A DNA stretch of 64,000 nt from Luidia sarsii (GCA_949987565.1 OX465104.1:1686590-1750589), one strand, 5' to 3'. Shown: positions 30,969 to 42,703, counted from the first letter of the stretch. A program made the numbers and translations. The notes: generated by a model from the sequence alone, not told the origin.

Positions 30969-33900
30969 TTACTTCTTCATCATGCCCGACAGAATGTCGA
31001 TGGGCAGGGGGAAGACGATGGTGGAGTTCTTCTCGGCCGAGATGGAGTTGAGGGTCTGGAGGTAGCGGAGCTGGAGGGCGTTGGGGGACTCGGCGATGAT
31101 GTCGGCCGCCTCCTTCAGAGCCCGGGAGGCGTTCTGCTCTCCCTCCGCTGCGATCACCTGTAGGTGAGGTGTAATGCTTTTACAAACTGAGGCATGGGTT
31201 CATTTCACTGAAGTAAAAGAAGAAACCTAGTGAGATTCCAGTGTCTCTTGGTGTGATCGGAACTAGTGGAAGGGGGCGGCGTTTGAGGTTGTTACACTGG
31301 CAGATTCTACCTACAAACTATAATCTTTTGCACCCATTTTCATCCATGCCCAATGCCCCAAACAATTTCTACATTGCATCTTTTTGCTCCAAATAAGTAG
31401 GCGGGCTTTACTTTTAGAAGCCTTTAGCCCTAATAAAAACAACCTAATATAATAACCTAATTATTCTGCTATTCTCAACAAAAGTCATGCAAACCTTCAA
31501 ATCTCAGTCTTTAGCCCGTTTTAGGCGATTGCACTCGCACTGTACTAGGCTACAGAACCATCTGTAAATCTCATTTTCATCCACATGCAGATAATCATTC
31601 GTAGTATATCAAGTGCTACTTTAATCTCTTTGTATCACGCATCCACGTGGTATATATGGTTTGTGACGTCAACGCGGTGTAAACCGATTGTGGCCGTTTT
31701 CGAAATGAAGGCTTAGGCTCGGGCTTAGGCTTCGGTCAAATTAATCTTACTCATTATAATATCACAGTCATCTAAAAACAAGCGTTTGACCCCAGTTTCT
31801 TGGGGAATACCCTGTTCCTATATCAAGCAAACAAACCTTCAAATTCGGAAACAAACCACGACCTAGATTTTCACGGTTTTGTCAGACGGAGATGAAGCCT
31901 GAGCCCGAGCCTAAGCCTTCATTTCGAAAACGACCTATAGGTATGGCTCAATCGGTGTAACTTGGCATGGGGGGTATGGATTTCATTAAAAAAAACTGCC
32001 ACTGGATTTGTTGTATCAACGAACTAAACATCAGGGTGAACTATCACATGTACGGCGGTCACAGACGTCACTTGACCGTTGACCAATCAAAGTCTATGCC
32101 GACGACTGGCGTCCACCTCACGTACCTTGGCCCGAGCTTCACGCGACGCCTCCGCCTCGGCCGCCATAGCGCGCTGCATCTGAACCGGGAGACGAACGTC
32201 CTTGCTGCAAAACGACAATACAGTAGTACACATTAATCCAACGTTTTGAGTACAGTGTGCTCTGGCAGGAGAATACGCTGGTAACCCAACGCTTAGGAGT
32301 GTGCGTGCTCTGCTTGTATAGTCGGGGGAACTACGCTGGTAACCCAACGCTTATGAGTGTGCCGTTCTGCTTGTATAGTCTGGAGAATACGCTGGTAACC
32401 CAACGTGTAGGGGTGTGCGTGCTCTGCTTGTAGTCAGGAGAACACACTGGTAACCCAACGCTTATGAGTGTGCCGTTCTGCTTGTATAGTCTGGAGAATA
32501 CGCTGGTAACCCAACGTGTAGGGGTGTGCGTGCTCTGCTTGTAGTCAGGAGAACACACTGGTAACCCAACGCTTAGAAGTGAGTGTTCTGCTTGTAGTCA
32601 GGAGAATTAACACACTGGTAAACGACAATACAGTAGTATACATTAATCCAACGTTTTGAGTAGTGTGCGTGCTCTGTCAGGAAAAATAATACGCTGGTAA
32701 CCCAACGCTTAGGATCATGTGCGTGCTCTGCTTGTACATTGTGTAGTCAGGAGAGTACGCTGGTAACCCGGCAACGTTTCGTCGGGATCAAGTGTGCGTG
32801 CTTTTAGTCAGGAGAATATGCTGGTAAGCTAACGTTTAAGACAATGTGTGTCATATATAGAGTACTTTATATATCTCTATGGTGTCATAATTATGACTGT
32901 CGTCAGGAGAATACGCTGGTAACCGAACATTTACGACAATGTGTGTGCTCGATCAGTATACCCCGCTGTCGTCAGGGGAATACGCTGGTAACCCAACGCT
33001 TAGAACTTTGCGTGCTCTGATTGTAGTCAGGAGAACACGCTGGTAACCAAACGTTTATAGGACAGTGTGTGCTGTGTCTGTCGTCAAGAGAATACGTTGG
33101 TAACCCATTAACCGCTTCGGACACTGTGTGCTATGCCTGTCGTCAGGAGAAGGCGTTGGTAACCCAGCGTTTAGGACAATGTGTGATACGCCTGTCGTCA
33201 GTACACGCTGGTAACCCAACGCTAAGGACAGGCTGTGCGTGCTCTAGCTGCAATTGTAGTCTGGAGAACACACTGGTAACCCAACGCTTAGGAGTGTGCA
33301 GTGCTCTGCTTGTGTAGTCAGGGGAATACGCTGGTAACCCAGCGATTAGGGCAGATTGTGATCTACTGTCGTCAGGAGACAGCGCACTCAGGCTGAGCTC
33401 TCAGATCCGGACACGTTGGGTTACCAGCGCTTCTCTGGAGACTCATTCTAAAAGATAATGCACACAATCTGGAGTAACATCAACGGCATTATTTCCCCCG
33501 TGGCACTTACATCTCGACACGCTCTACCTTGACGCCCCAGGGGTCGGTGGCCCCGTCAAGCAGCGACTGCAGCGTGTTGCTGATCTCCTCGCGGTGGCTC
33601 AGGACCTCGGCCAGGGTCTTGGTGCCCAGCACGTTGCGCAGGGTGGTGGCCGCCAGCAGCTCCGTGGACCGCTTGTAGTTTGCCACGTTGACGATAGCCA
33701 TGACAGGGTTCTGGACGCGGAAGTAGACCACGGCGTCCACGGTGACCGTCACGCTGTCCTTGGACAGAACCTGTGGTCAAGAGAAAGGGGAGAGCGATGA
33801 AACAAAGGCCGGGAAAGAGAGGGGTAGAGGGGTAGATAGATCTAGAGAGGGGAGAGGGAGGGGGAGGCTGTGAGAGGGTAGAGGGAGAGAGGGGGAGGAG

Positions 33901-36900
33901 AGAGAGGTTGAGAGAGGGGAGAGGGGGGTAGAGGGAGAGGGGGGAGAAGGAGGGAGAGGTTGAGAGAGAGGGGAGAGGGGTAGAGGGAGAGAGAGGGGAG
34001 AGGGAGAGAGGGTAGAGGGAAAGGGAAGAGGGGAGGAGAAAGATGTTGAGAGAGAGAGGAGAAAGAGGAGGAGACAAAGGGAAGAAATAAATGGGAGAGA
34101 GATGGAGAGAGAGGGAGGACAGAGAGGATAGTCGAAGTCGAGGTAGATTAGGGATAGGTCTCCATGAAAACCAGACATTTTCAGAGACTTGTGTACACAA
34201 GCAATTGAGTTTCTGTTGCATGACCCTGTGATGACATCACAAATTTGCTCATGAATATTGAAATTCTCTTTTTTTTCACAGTTTGTGTGTTAAGCTTTTA
34301 AACATTCCAAAAAACAAACCTTGGAAAGGTTTTAGCCCAAATGGTAATCTGAAAAAGTAGAAAATACAAAAAACCGTCACAGCTTTCGCACCGGCATGTA
34401 GTGTAAGAAATGTTTTATTACTCGCGAGTATACTAGTAACACAGCTCCATGCTAGTAATAAACTATAATATTATATAGGCCTAGGTTAATTGTCGATGTT
34501 TGATTGAAGATTTCTCAAAAAGTACAGCATCCCAGACCGTAAGATTTCAACATGAGGATTCTAACATGGCCATCTACAAACTGTGTAAATTAGAAGGAAA
34601 TCTGAGGACATCGATGTTTTCCGATCTTCCCAATGTTGTATTGGTCCTTTTACAGTACTGACATAAATGGCCCAAAATGCAAAACTCAACAGTTTCGAGG
34701 GCATGGATGTTTCGTGTTCCAAGACCGTCTTTCTCAAAGACAGAATCTGTCTTTGAGAAGTCTTCCTATAGGATCGAAACGTCGGTTCCCCTAATCTATT
34801 TGTATAAAGAACCAACCCGGCAGCGCCTGCAACCCAAGTTGCGTTTATGTTTCAGAAGGGCGTATATCTGTGGACATCGATGATTTCCGATCATCCCAGT
34901 GTTGTATTGGGCCTTTAACTTGCCATCAATCGCAACACGATGAGCGATGCATGGAAATAAATATATGTGTCAACTCACGCGATGCGTTTATCCATCGTGA
35001 GTTGGCGTTACGCGCGGCTGTATCGCATTAAAGTTCCCCCTAGAGTATAGAGTACTGTACCTCTTGCGGCGGCACATCGAAGGAGAGCGTCCTGAGATCC
35101 ACCACCTGGATATCATCGATGCAGGGAATGATGAAGAAGAGTCCTGGTCCTTTGGGTCCTCCTGGCAGCAGACGACCCACCCGGAACAGAATGGCTCGCT
35201 CGTACTCGGCCACAGTCTGAAATGTAATAAAGAAAACCATTTTTGTTGAGGGATCAACAAAATGTTGTGGTTCCCTCAACAAAATTTTCCCTCAACAAAA
35301 TTTTCCCTCAACAAAAATTGGTTGTTCCCTCAACAAAATTGGTTGTCCCCTTAACCAAATTTTGTTGCTCCCTCAACAAAATTTGTTGTTCCCTCAACAA
35401 AATTGGTTATTCCTTCAACAAAATTGGTTGTTCCCTCATCAAAATTGGTTGTTCCCTCAACCAAATTTCGTTGTTCTATCAACATTTGTTTTTGCTTTAT
35501 TTTTTCCCCATCATGTCCCTTTAAAACCACCGTAGAAATGAAACCTGGGACCGTTTCAGAAACATTAGAATAGCACAATTTCCTGATAGACTGGTGGACT
35601 TTTAAAAAAGGAGGCAACAGCTGTTTCTATATATAGAAAATAATGTTTAGTTTGGTTAGCTGTGGGGAGACAATTACTTCTAAAATGATATGTGACCCGG
35701 CACAACGATATGAGGAATACCCCAATAAAACACGTTTCGAGTAAATGACGCCTGAAGCTAAATTATCTTCAAAACTCGATTAAAAATAAGAATAAAACAA
35801 ATGCATTTTTGGAAAATTTAAGTATTAGAGGATATTATATTTTGATATCATTTAAAAGCTAATGGTATACTCTTTCACATCATTGGAAAATCTCAAAATC
35901 TCAAAAGTGGGGGTTATTTCTCATTATGCTGTGCCGGGTCACATGCGTCACGCAGCTACATGTATTTCATCGTACCAACTGTTGAATGATAATTATGTGA
36001 ATGAATAGACACACGATACGAGCTAGACCTGGCTGTCGTGTTTATATACCGTTCACAACGAATCCATGATATCTAATTTGAGTCCACAATAGTTATTTCA
36101 TTTTGATATTTGATGCGTAAAATGATTAATTTACTTGAATTGTCTATTTCAAATGGAACGGTAACGGTATATATAACTATGCACATGTATTATCGTAATA
36201 TTATGCGGAAGATCACAATTTGGAAAACTAAGCTAAACCAATGTTCGTCTTTTTATCGGTAAAGGTCAAACAATTGCAAGTTCGTGTGTTAAACCATTAA
36301 ACATTCCAAAAAAAGAAATCCTGCGAAGGCTTCAGCTCAAATGGTGATCTGAGAAGAAAGTAGAAAAAGGTAAAAAACCGTCACGGTTTTCGCAGCGGTC
36401 TGTAGTGTAAGAAATAGTTTATTACTCGCGAGTAATGAACTATTTGTCGATGTTTGAGTGAAGATTTCTCGAGAAGTACAGCATCCCAGTGCGTAAGATT
36501 TCAACATGAGGATTCTACCATCTACAATCTGTGTAAATTAGAAGGAAATAATGTGGACATCTATGTTTTCCGATCTTCCCAATATTGAATTGGTCCTTTT
36601 ACAGTACTGACATAAATGGCCCAAAATGCAAATCTCAACAGCTTCGAGGGCATCGAGTTCCGTATTCCGAAACCTTCTTTTTCAAAGACAGTTTTCAAAG
36701 ACAGAATCTGTCTTTGAGAAGTCCTCCTAGGATCGAAACGTCGGTTCTTCCAATCTATTGGTATAAAGAACCAACATGGCAGCGCCTGCAACCGAAGTTG
36801 CGTTTATGTTTCAAAAGGGCGTATATAGGTAAGCCCTTTTTTTTAGTCGCAGTTTCTCGATCTCACCTTGAAACAGAACCAGATGGTTACCGGCGATGTC

Positions 36901-36953
36901 ACAATGATTAGGAGCACGGAGAGGAACCACAGCAGAAGGGTGCAGCCAGACAT
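30969..36953 (-). CDS. STOM: Stomatin copy A (5 coding exons, 256 aa from the internal ATG)
   Basis: Monotopic membrane scaffold protein of the SPFH/prohibitin family; it oligomerises, binds cholesterol-rich membrane and modulates ion channels and transporters. Exons in transcript order: 36953-36867 (exon opens at 36971), 35216-35061, 33770-33511, 32204-32126, 31157-30969, all phase-consistent. Residues 4-29 form the hydrophobic hairpin, with the hairpin proline ([13 protein letters not shown]) and a juxtamembrane Cys (MSGC). The SPFH domain follows ([49 protein letters not shown]). Then come the helical segment [19 protein letters not shown] and the C-terminal signature [18 protein letters not shown] before TAA. 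The frame is open for six codons upstream of the ATG to the 3' splice site, so an upstream coding exon is possible (see 38135-38164). Copy B lies upstream on the same strand with the same intron positions and phases. Confidence 0.93.
31690..31937. mobile_element. ~248-bp MITE, GAAATGAAGGCTTAGGCTC family
   Basis: TGGCCGTTTTCGAAATGAAG to CTTCATTTCGAAAACGACC; interior as at 14863 (CATTATAATATCACAGTCAT, CAAACAAACCTTCAAATTCG). Lies in the last stomatin A intron. Confidence 0.85.
32225..33430 (+). repeat. ~55-70-bp degenerate satellite (GAATACGCTGGTAACCCAACG), about 18 copies
   Basis: Units share AGTCAGGAGAATACGCTGGT and AACCCAACGCTTAGGA and vary in the TGTGTGCTCTGCTTGT part. The array fills the stomatin A intron between exons 3 and 4, reaching to within about 20 bp of exon 4 and 80 bp of exon 3. 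Confidence 0.85.
33780..34130 (+). repeat. Purine-rich GGGAGA/GAGAGG tract
   Basis: On the transcribed (-) strand this is a ~340-nt polypyrimidine tract running almost into the stomatin A exon 3 acceptor at 33771. Ser/Leu/Pro-rich open frames here are artefacts. Confidence 0.85.
34270..34925. mobile_element. TACAACATTGGGAAGATCGG MITE with a nested family A variant
   Basis: Right ends CCGATCTTCCCAATGTTGTA occur at 34619 and (CCGATCATCCCAGTGTTGTA) 34887. Between them sits a family A variant, CTTTGAGAAGTCTTCC..GGATCGAAACGTCGG. The same composite recurs at 36280-36830. Confidence 0.65.
34925..35034. mobile_element. Monomer related to the 40-kb satellite
   Basis: CATCAATCGCAACACGATGA, GCGATGCATGG and GCGTTTATCCATCGTGAGTT match the start of the element at 40340 before its tandem expansion. 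Confidence 0.55.
35245..35485 (+). repeat. ~20-bp tandem repeat (TTCCCTCAACAAAATTGGTTG) beside stomatin A exon 2
   Basis: About a dozen 17-21-bp units starting 30 bp from the exon 2 acceptor. Confidence 0.85.
35691..35943. mobile_element. ~250-bp MITE, TGTGACCCGGCACA family
   Basis: TGTGACCCGGCACAACGATA to ATGCTGTGCCGGGTCACA, internally inverted relative to the 13310 copy. In the first stomatin A intron. Confidence 0.85.
36280..36835. mobile_element. TACAACATTGG MITE with nested family A variant, second copy
   Basis: Parallel to 34270-34860: GTTAAACCATTAAACATTCC .. TTTATTACTCGCGAGTAA .. CCGATCTTCCCAATATTGAA, then TTTGAGAAGTCCTCCTAGGA-TCGAAACGTCGG. It ends just before stomatin A exon 1. Confidence 0.65.
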
Positions 36954-36959
36954 TTTCGT

Positions 36960-37580
36960 CGAACTGTTCTCCTGAGAAACTTACAAAATAAACACGAACA
37001 CATCCGATTCAATTAATATATACTCCATCGTTACACCCGGGTTGCCCTGAGCTGAAATCTCTAGCTGTCCAGTCATATTTTGTGTTCGAAGTGTTCTCTT
37101 GAGAAACTTCAAAATAAACACGAACACATCCGAGTCAATTATATATACTCCATCGTTACACCCGGGTTGCCCTGAGCTGAAATCTCTAGCTGTCCAGTCA
37201 TATTTTGTTTTCGAAGTGTTCTCTTGAGAAACCTCAAAATAAACACGAACACATCCGATTCAATTAATATATACTCCATCGTTACACCCGGGTTGCCCTG
37301 AGCTGAAATCTCTAGCTGTCCAGTCATATTTTGTTTTCGAAGTGTTCTCTTGAGAAACTTACAAAATAAACACGAACACATCCGATTCAATTATATATAC
37401 TCCATCGTTACACCCGGGTTGCCCTGAGCTGAAATCTCTAGCTGTCCAGTCATATTTTGTTTTCGAAGTGTTCTTTTGAGAAACTTCAAAATAAACACGA
37501 ACACATCCGAGTCAATTATATACTCCATCGTTACACCTGGGTTGTACTAAGTTGAAATCTCTAGCTGTCCAGTCATATTT
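36960..37580 (+). repeat. ~120-bp tandem repeat, 5 copies, containing the stomatin A exon edge
   Basis: Each unit holds GTTCTCTTGAGAAACTT, AACACGAACACATCCGA, CTCCATCGTTACACCCGGGT and AGCTGTCCAGTCATATTTTG. The first unit contains the real 3' splice site of the stomatin A exon at 36971; the others carry a near-copy with CTTGAG for CCTGAG. Confidence 0.9.
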
Positions 37581-37617
37581 TGTTTTACTTTGAAAAAAAA
37601 TAAAAAATAGGAGTAAC

Positions 37618-37740
37618 AGGTTTGCGGTGACACCATGTAAAGTTCTCTTTAGTGAATAATTGTGGTTCTGAAAAGAACCGGAGGAACGTTTTGAACAAGA
37701 TCCTCTGTTCGTCTTCAGGAGACTGCTGGATTCCAACTGG
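37618..37740 (-). mobile_element. Family B fragment with hammerhead-like core
   Basis: AGGTTTGCGGTGACACCATG, GTTCTGAAAAGAACCGGAGG, then (- strand) CTCCTGAAGACGAACAGAGG .. TTGTTCAAAACGTTCC. The core is degraded at GAAAC. Confidence 0.6.
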
Positions 37741-37751
37741 GAGTGGGCTTA

Positions 37752-38118
37752 AAGGCCCTATACAACATTGGTAAATGTCGAAAGATTGCCACAGTTTGTG
37801 TGTTCAATCATTAAACATTCCACAAAGAAATCCTGCGAAGGTTTTAGCTCAAGTGGTAATATGAGAATGAAGAAAACGGCAAAAAAAAAGTCACGGTTTT
37901 CGCACCGTTCTGTATTGCAAGAAATAGTTTATTACTCGCGAGTAATAAACTATTTGTCGATGTTTGAGTGAAGATTTCTCGAAAAGTATAGGCCTACAGC
38001 ATCCCAGACCGTAAGATTTCAACATGAGGATTCTATCATGACTACTGTGTAAATTAGAAGGAAATCTGTAGTCATCGATGTTTTCCGATCTTCCCAATAT
38101 ACTGTATAGGGCCTTCAA
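37752..38118. mobile_element. ~365-bp MITE, AAAGGCCCTATACAACATTGG family
   Basis: AAAGGCCCTATACAACATTG to TGTATAGGGCCTT. Interior has the palindrome TTTATTACTCGCGAGTAATAAA. Close relative at 53716-54091. Confidence 0.8.
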
Positions 38119-38134
38119 GGAAATCTGAACTTAC

Positions 38135-38164
38135 TATCGCTGTCTCGCATGGCGATATGTTCAT
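38135..38164 (-). CDS. Candidate 5' coding exon of stomatin copy A
   Basis: Reading the - strand, ATG at 38164 gives MNISPCETAI, followed by a strong donor (GTAAGT) at 38134. The exon ends in phase 0, as needed to join the exon opening at 36971 (ENSSTK before MSGC). The joined cytosolic tail would add 16 residues, giving 272 aa. An out-of-frame upstream ATG at 38198 weakens the case. This is a phase and splice-site inference only; no homology is claimed. Confidence 0.3.
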
Positions 38165-38634
38165 GCCCTCTGTGTTTGGCCGCTCGTTCCACGTCCATGG
38201 TAGTTCCCTAGTCAAGGTCTTCGAGAATGAGAAAAAAAACCTCGACGCAATGACAGAGACAACACCACCAACAAAGACAGCTTTCTTTCGTGGCTTCGAG
38301 AGAGGCGTAAAATCGGGCAATGGCGATGTTTGACCTGAAAACGCTGATTTCTGTGTTTGGGATAATTATATTTTTATGTCGAGGGCAAAGTCTGAGATCA
38401 AGTTTCGCACATATACCGGTAGGCGTGAACGCCTGAACAAAGTCCGTGGTTTTGAGCGTTTTGGCAAGGCCAGGCGATATTGGTCGAGGCTGCCACATAA
38501 CCCAACAACAACTGTACAATTCGAATCAAAAAGAGTGGTATAGCAAATGCAGACAGTGTACATACATGTACACGCTCAGTTTGCACGCACGACTACGATA
38601 CGCCATATACGGTGCAGAAAAAATACACCGCTGA

Positions 38635-39315
38635 AAACTCTCCCCCTTCCTCTCTCACCAACCCTCCTCTCTCTCTCTCTGTATCTCCCTCACTCTCCAC
38701 CTCCCCTCTCCTTCCCCAACTTCCCCTCTCTCTCCCTCCATATGATTATCCCTCCCCTGTCTCGTCAGCTCTCTCTCCATGTCCCTATCTCCCCTCTCTG
38801 TATCAGCTCTCTCTTTCTCCCTCTCTCTCTCCCTCCACCTCATTCTCTCCCCTCTCTCGTCAGCTCTCCCCACCTCCCTCTCTCTCTCCCCTCTTGTCAG
38901 CTCCCTCTCTCTCCACCTTCCTCGTCTCTCTCCCTCCACCTCATTCTCTCCCCTCTCTCGTCAGCTCTCCCCACCTCCCTCTCTCTCCCCTCTTGTCAGC
39001 CCCCTCTCTCTACCTTCCTTATCTGTCTCCCTCCACCTTATTCTCTCCCCTCTCTCATTAGCTCTTTCCACCTCCCTCTCTCTCCCCTCTTTTGTCAGCT
39101 CCCTCTCTCTCCCCTCTGTTCAGCTCCCTCTCTCCACCTTCTTCATCTCTCTCCCTCCACCTCATTCTCTCCCCTCTCTCATCAGCTCTTCAAACCACCC
39201 TCTCTCCCCCCTGTACAGCTCCCTCTCTCCCCCTCTCTGTCTCCACCTCCCTCACCTCTGATCTCTCCCTCCACCTCACTTTATCTTCCCCTCTCTCCTC
39301 AGCTCTCTCGCCCTT
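38635..39315 (+). repeat. Pyrimidine-rich CTCTCTCCC satellite with higher-order ~110-bp units
   Basis: TCCCTCCACCTCATTCTCTC and CCTCTCTCGTCAGCTCTCCC recur about six times among simple CTCTCC runs. The 263-aa and similar frames are artefacts. Confidence 0.85.
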
Positions 39316-39389
39316 GTCAATGGCCCACACTGTTGTGACGTGGGGGAGTTATTGCCAACCTTCCCTATCAGTTCGATCTCAGATTGGAT

Positions 39390-39963
39390 GCAGCTGAGCA
39401 ACTCACTCATATAGGCCTACGTATAATTATGTGACCCGGCACAGCAAAATGAGGAATAACCCCACTTTTGAGATTTTGAGATTTTGAGGTTTTTGTAATG
39501 ATGTGAAAGAGTATACCATTAGCTTCCAAATGATATCGAAATATAATATCCTCTAATACTCAAATTTCCGAAAATACAAAAAAAAAAAAATTGATTTGTA
39601 ATCGAATTGTGAAGATACTTAAAGTTAAGGCGTTGTTTACTCAAAGTGTTTTGGTGGGATATTCCTCATGTCGTTGTGTGCAGCTGAGCAACTCACTCAT
39701 ATAGGCCTACGTATATGTGACCCGGCACAGCAAAATGAGGAATAACCCCACTTTTGAGATTTTGAGATTTTGAGATTTTCTAATGATGTGAAAGAGTATA
39801 CCATTAGCTTTCAAATGATATCAAAATATAATTTCCTCTAATACTTAAAACTTCCGAAAATACAAAAAAAAGAAAATTGATTTGTAATCGAACTGTGAAG
39901 ATACTTTGTTTACTCAAAAAGTGTTTTGGTGGGATATTCCTCATGTCGTTGTGCCGGGTCACA
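39390..39963 (+). mobile_element. Two TGTGACCCGGCACAG MITEs produced by tandem duplication with flank
   Basis: MITE copies at 39426-39676 (right end missing) and 39714-39963 (both ends). The 33-bp flank GCAGCTGAGCAACTCACTCA-TATAGGCCTACGT precedes each, and the first copy breaks off at GTCGTTGTG, where the flank restarts. Confidence 0.85.
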
Positions 39964-40049
39964 TATATGCATTTTTCCATACAATTTCCTCTGATTATAA
40001 TTTATGACCAAACAATCTTAAGTTCATTATGAAGCAAATACAACAAAAA

Positions 40050-40195
40050 AACTGTTGCAAACTGCTCACTGACTAAAATGACCAGCAACACATAAATCTC
40101 AAAAGTTAAGAGGGCCTGACGTTTCGATCCTACCAGGACCTTCAGTCACGACCTTTGAGAAAGGTACTGCTAGGATCGAAACACCAGGCCCTTTG
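40050..40195. mobile_element. Family A inverted dimer
   Basis: GAGGGCCTGACGTTTCGATC and CTACCAGGACCTTC, then TTTGAGAAAGGTACTGCTAG and GATCGAAACACCAGGCCC. Confidence 0.75.
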
Positions 40196-40339
40196 TAGCG
40201 TGAATCCCTTATAATAACGCGAGCGCAATGTACGGTTTTATTGGATATGCGATTAATCCAACTCAGTCTGGTACCCGTGAAAGTTCCCACAAGGTTTGCC
40301 GTAGCAGATGGCAAAGGACGACACACCAGTTGTCGATTT

Positions 40340-41745
40340 CACCAAACACATCGTAACTTACGATCAATCGCAAGACGATGAGCGATGCACAGAAACAATA
40401 CGGTGTATCACAACTAACGATGGGTTATCCATCGTAAGTTGAGTTGTGACGCATCGTAAGGCTTCTATCACAACTTACGATGGGTTTTATCCATCGTAAG
40501 TTGAGTTACGATGCATTGTAAGGCTTCTATCACAACTTACGATGGGTTATCCATCGTAAGTTGAGTTACGATGCATTGTAAGGCTTCTATCACAACTTAC
40601 GATGGGTTATCCATCGTAAGTTGAGTTGTGACGCATCGTAAGGCTTCTATCACAACTTACGATGGGTTATCCATCGTAAGTTGAGTTACAATGCATCGTA
40701 AGGCTTCTATCACAACTTACGATGGGTTATCCATCGTAAGTTGAGTTACGATGCATCGTAAGGCTTCTATCACAACTTACGATGGGTTATCCATCGTAAG
40801 TTGAGTAACGATGCATCGTAAGGCTTCTATCACAACTTACGATGGGTTATCCATCGTAATTAAGTTGAGTTACGATGCATCGTAAGGCTTCTATCAGAAC
40901 TTACGATGGGTTATCCATCGTAAGTTGAGTTACGATGCATCGTAAGGCTTCTATCAGAACTTACGATAAGTTATCCATCGTAAGTTGAGTTACGATGCAT
41001 CGTAAGGCTTCTATCACAACTTACGATGGGTTATCCATCGTAAGTTGAGTTACGATGCATCATAAGGCTTCTATCACAACTTACGATGGGTTATCCATCG
41101 TAAGTTGAGTTACGATGCATCGTAAGGCTTCTATCACAACTAACGATGGGTTATCCATCGTAAGTTGAGTTACGATGCATCGTAAGGATTCTATCACAAC
41201 TTACGATGGGTTATCCATCATAAGTTGAGTTACGATGCATCGTAAGGCTTCTATCAGAACTTACGATGGGTTATCCATCGTAAGTTGAGTTACGATGCAT
41301 CATTAGGCTTCTATCACAACTTACGATGGGTTATACATCGTAAGTTGAGTTACGATGCATCATAAGGCTTCTATCACAACTTACGATGGGTTATCCGTCG
41401 TATTAAGTTGAGTTACGATGCATCATAAGGCTTCTATCACAACTAACGATGGGTTATCCATCGTAAGTTGAGTTACAATGCCTCGTAAGGCTTCTATCAC
41501 AAAATGGGTTATCCATCGCAAGTTGAGTTACGATGCATCATAAGGCTTCTATCACAACTTACGATGGGTTATCCATCGTAAGTTGAGTTACAATGCGTCG
41601 TAAGGCTTCTATCACAACTTACGATGGTTATCCATCGTAAGTTGAGTTACGATGCATCGTAAGGCTTCTATCACAACTTACAATGGGTTATCCATCGTAA
41701 TTAAGTTGAGTTACGACGCATCGTAAGTCTTTGTGAAATCCAACC
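40340..41745 (+). repeat. 60-bp double-palindrome satellite, about 22 copies
   Basis: Each unit carries AACTTACGATGG-GTTAT-CCATCGTAAGTT (12-bp perfect stem, 5-nt loop) followed by the self-complementary TTACGATGCATCGTAA and AGGCTTCTATCAC. Several units have TTAAG insertions or GAT/AAT changes. The array ends are GTCGATTTCACCAAA and TTTGTGAAATCCAAC, i.e. inverted, so it looks like a MITE expanded internally. Confidence 0.9.
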
Positions 41746-42700
41746 CTGCCTGACGAGACCAAGAGCTCGGCTCGTTCCCATAGTGCACAGTGACAGACCA
41801 ACCGTGAAAATAGCGACTGCGACACACCATATGCACGGGTACAATATAGAAAAGTTTTATTCTCACGTATCTAACCAAACATCGGAGTCAAGTCGTCTCT
41901 TCCTATCTGCGAAAAGGCACCGGTCTTCAATACAAAGAGTACCTTATACAAACCTTTTCTTTGGCGAAGCCAGTCTAAGAAAAAAAAGAAGTCAGTTTTT
42001 CGTTTATTTTGTTAAAAAAAACTACACTTTTAGTACATTCTCAAAGGGTCTATACGCCAGTGATTACGTTTCCAATTTGTGTACCGCAGCATTTTTTTAA
42101 GGGCTGAATAGATAATATATTTGCATCTAGATACACCTGTATATATAAACATTTCATTTCTTTATGACTAAAAAAGTATATGTATGCCATTCACGAGCTA
42201 CCGTACATTTTGGAAGAAGCTTAGGCCATGCTTAGGCCGTGCCGAAAAGGGCGTCTAGAGCTAGGTCTAGGTGTTCCCCAATTGGAAATACACGGAGATG
42301 CGAAGACAATAGCCCTATAGCCGTAGCTCTGGAAGCCCGTTTCGGACACGGCATTGATATGGACTTGAGAATACGCAACATTATAAATGGCAAGAATATT
42401 GTAAAACTTCAACATAAACGAAGACATTTTTTTGGATTTTATGACTTTCTGTCAACCATGACTTAACTGAGTTTTTTTTTCCTGTGGTAACCTTATACAA
42501 GAATCTGTGTTACCTTAAATTTACAAAGCATAAATTCGAGAAAAAAATCATAATAAATAGGGTTTTGGACCTTGACCTTAATAGCATATCCCCGTAAAAC
42601 GTGGACAGAATAATTACAATTTCTAATATTTACAAACCGTAGGTACAATATATATTTGCAAAACCTCAATAAATAAATCATTTATATCGAGTAGATGATC
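41746..42700. other. Unassigned DNA between satellite and next MITE
   Basis: An open frame at 41783-42100 (+) begins MHSDRPTVKIATATHHMHGY; I recognise no family and the sequence around it is AT-rich. Nothing else supported. Confidence 0.3.
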
Positions 42701-42703
42701 AGG

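Noticed and set aside
38135..38198. ATG at 38198 (MDVERAAKHRGHEHIAMRDSD frame, 21 codons) as the stomatin A start
   Set aside because: It reaches the donor in the wrong phase to join the exon at 36971; the ATG at 38164 fits.
38547..39397. Leu/Ser/Pro-rich frames of up to 263 codons
   Set aside because: Pyrimidine satellite; overlapping frames are open in parallel.
40340..41745. CRISPR array (regular ~60-bp repeats with palindromes)
   Set aside because: No unique spacers, eukaryotic context, no cas genes: a satellite.
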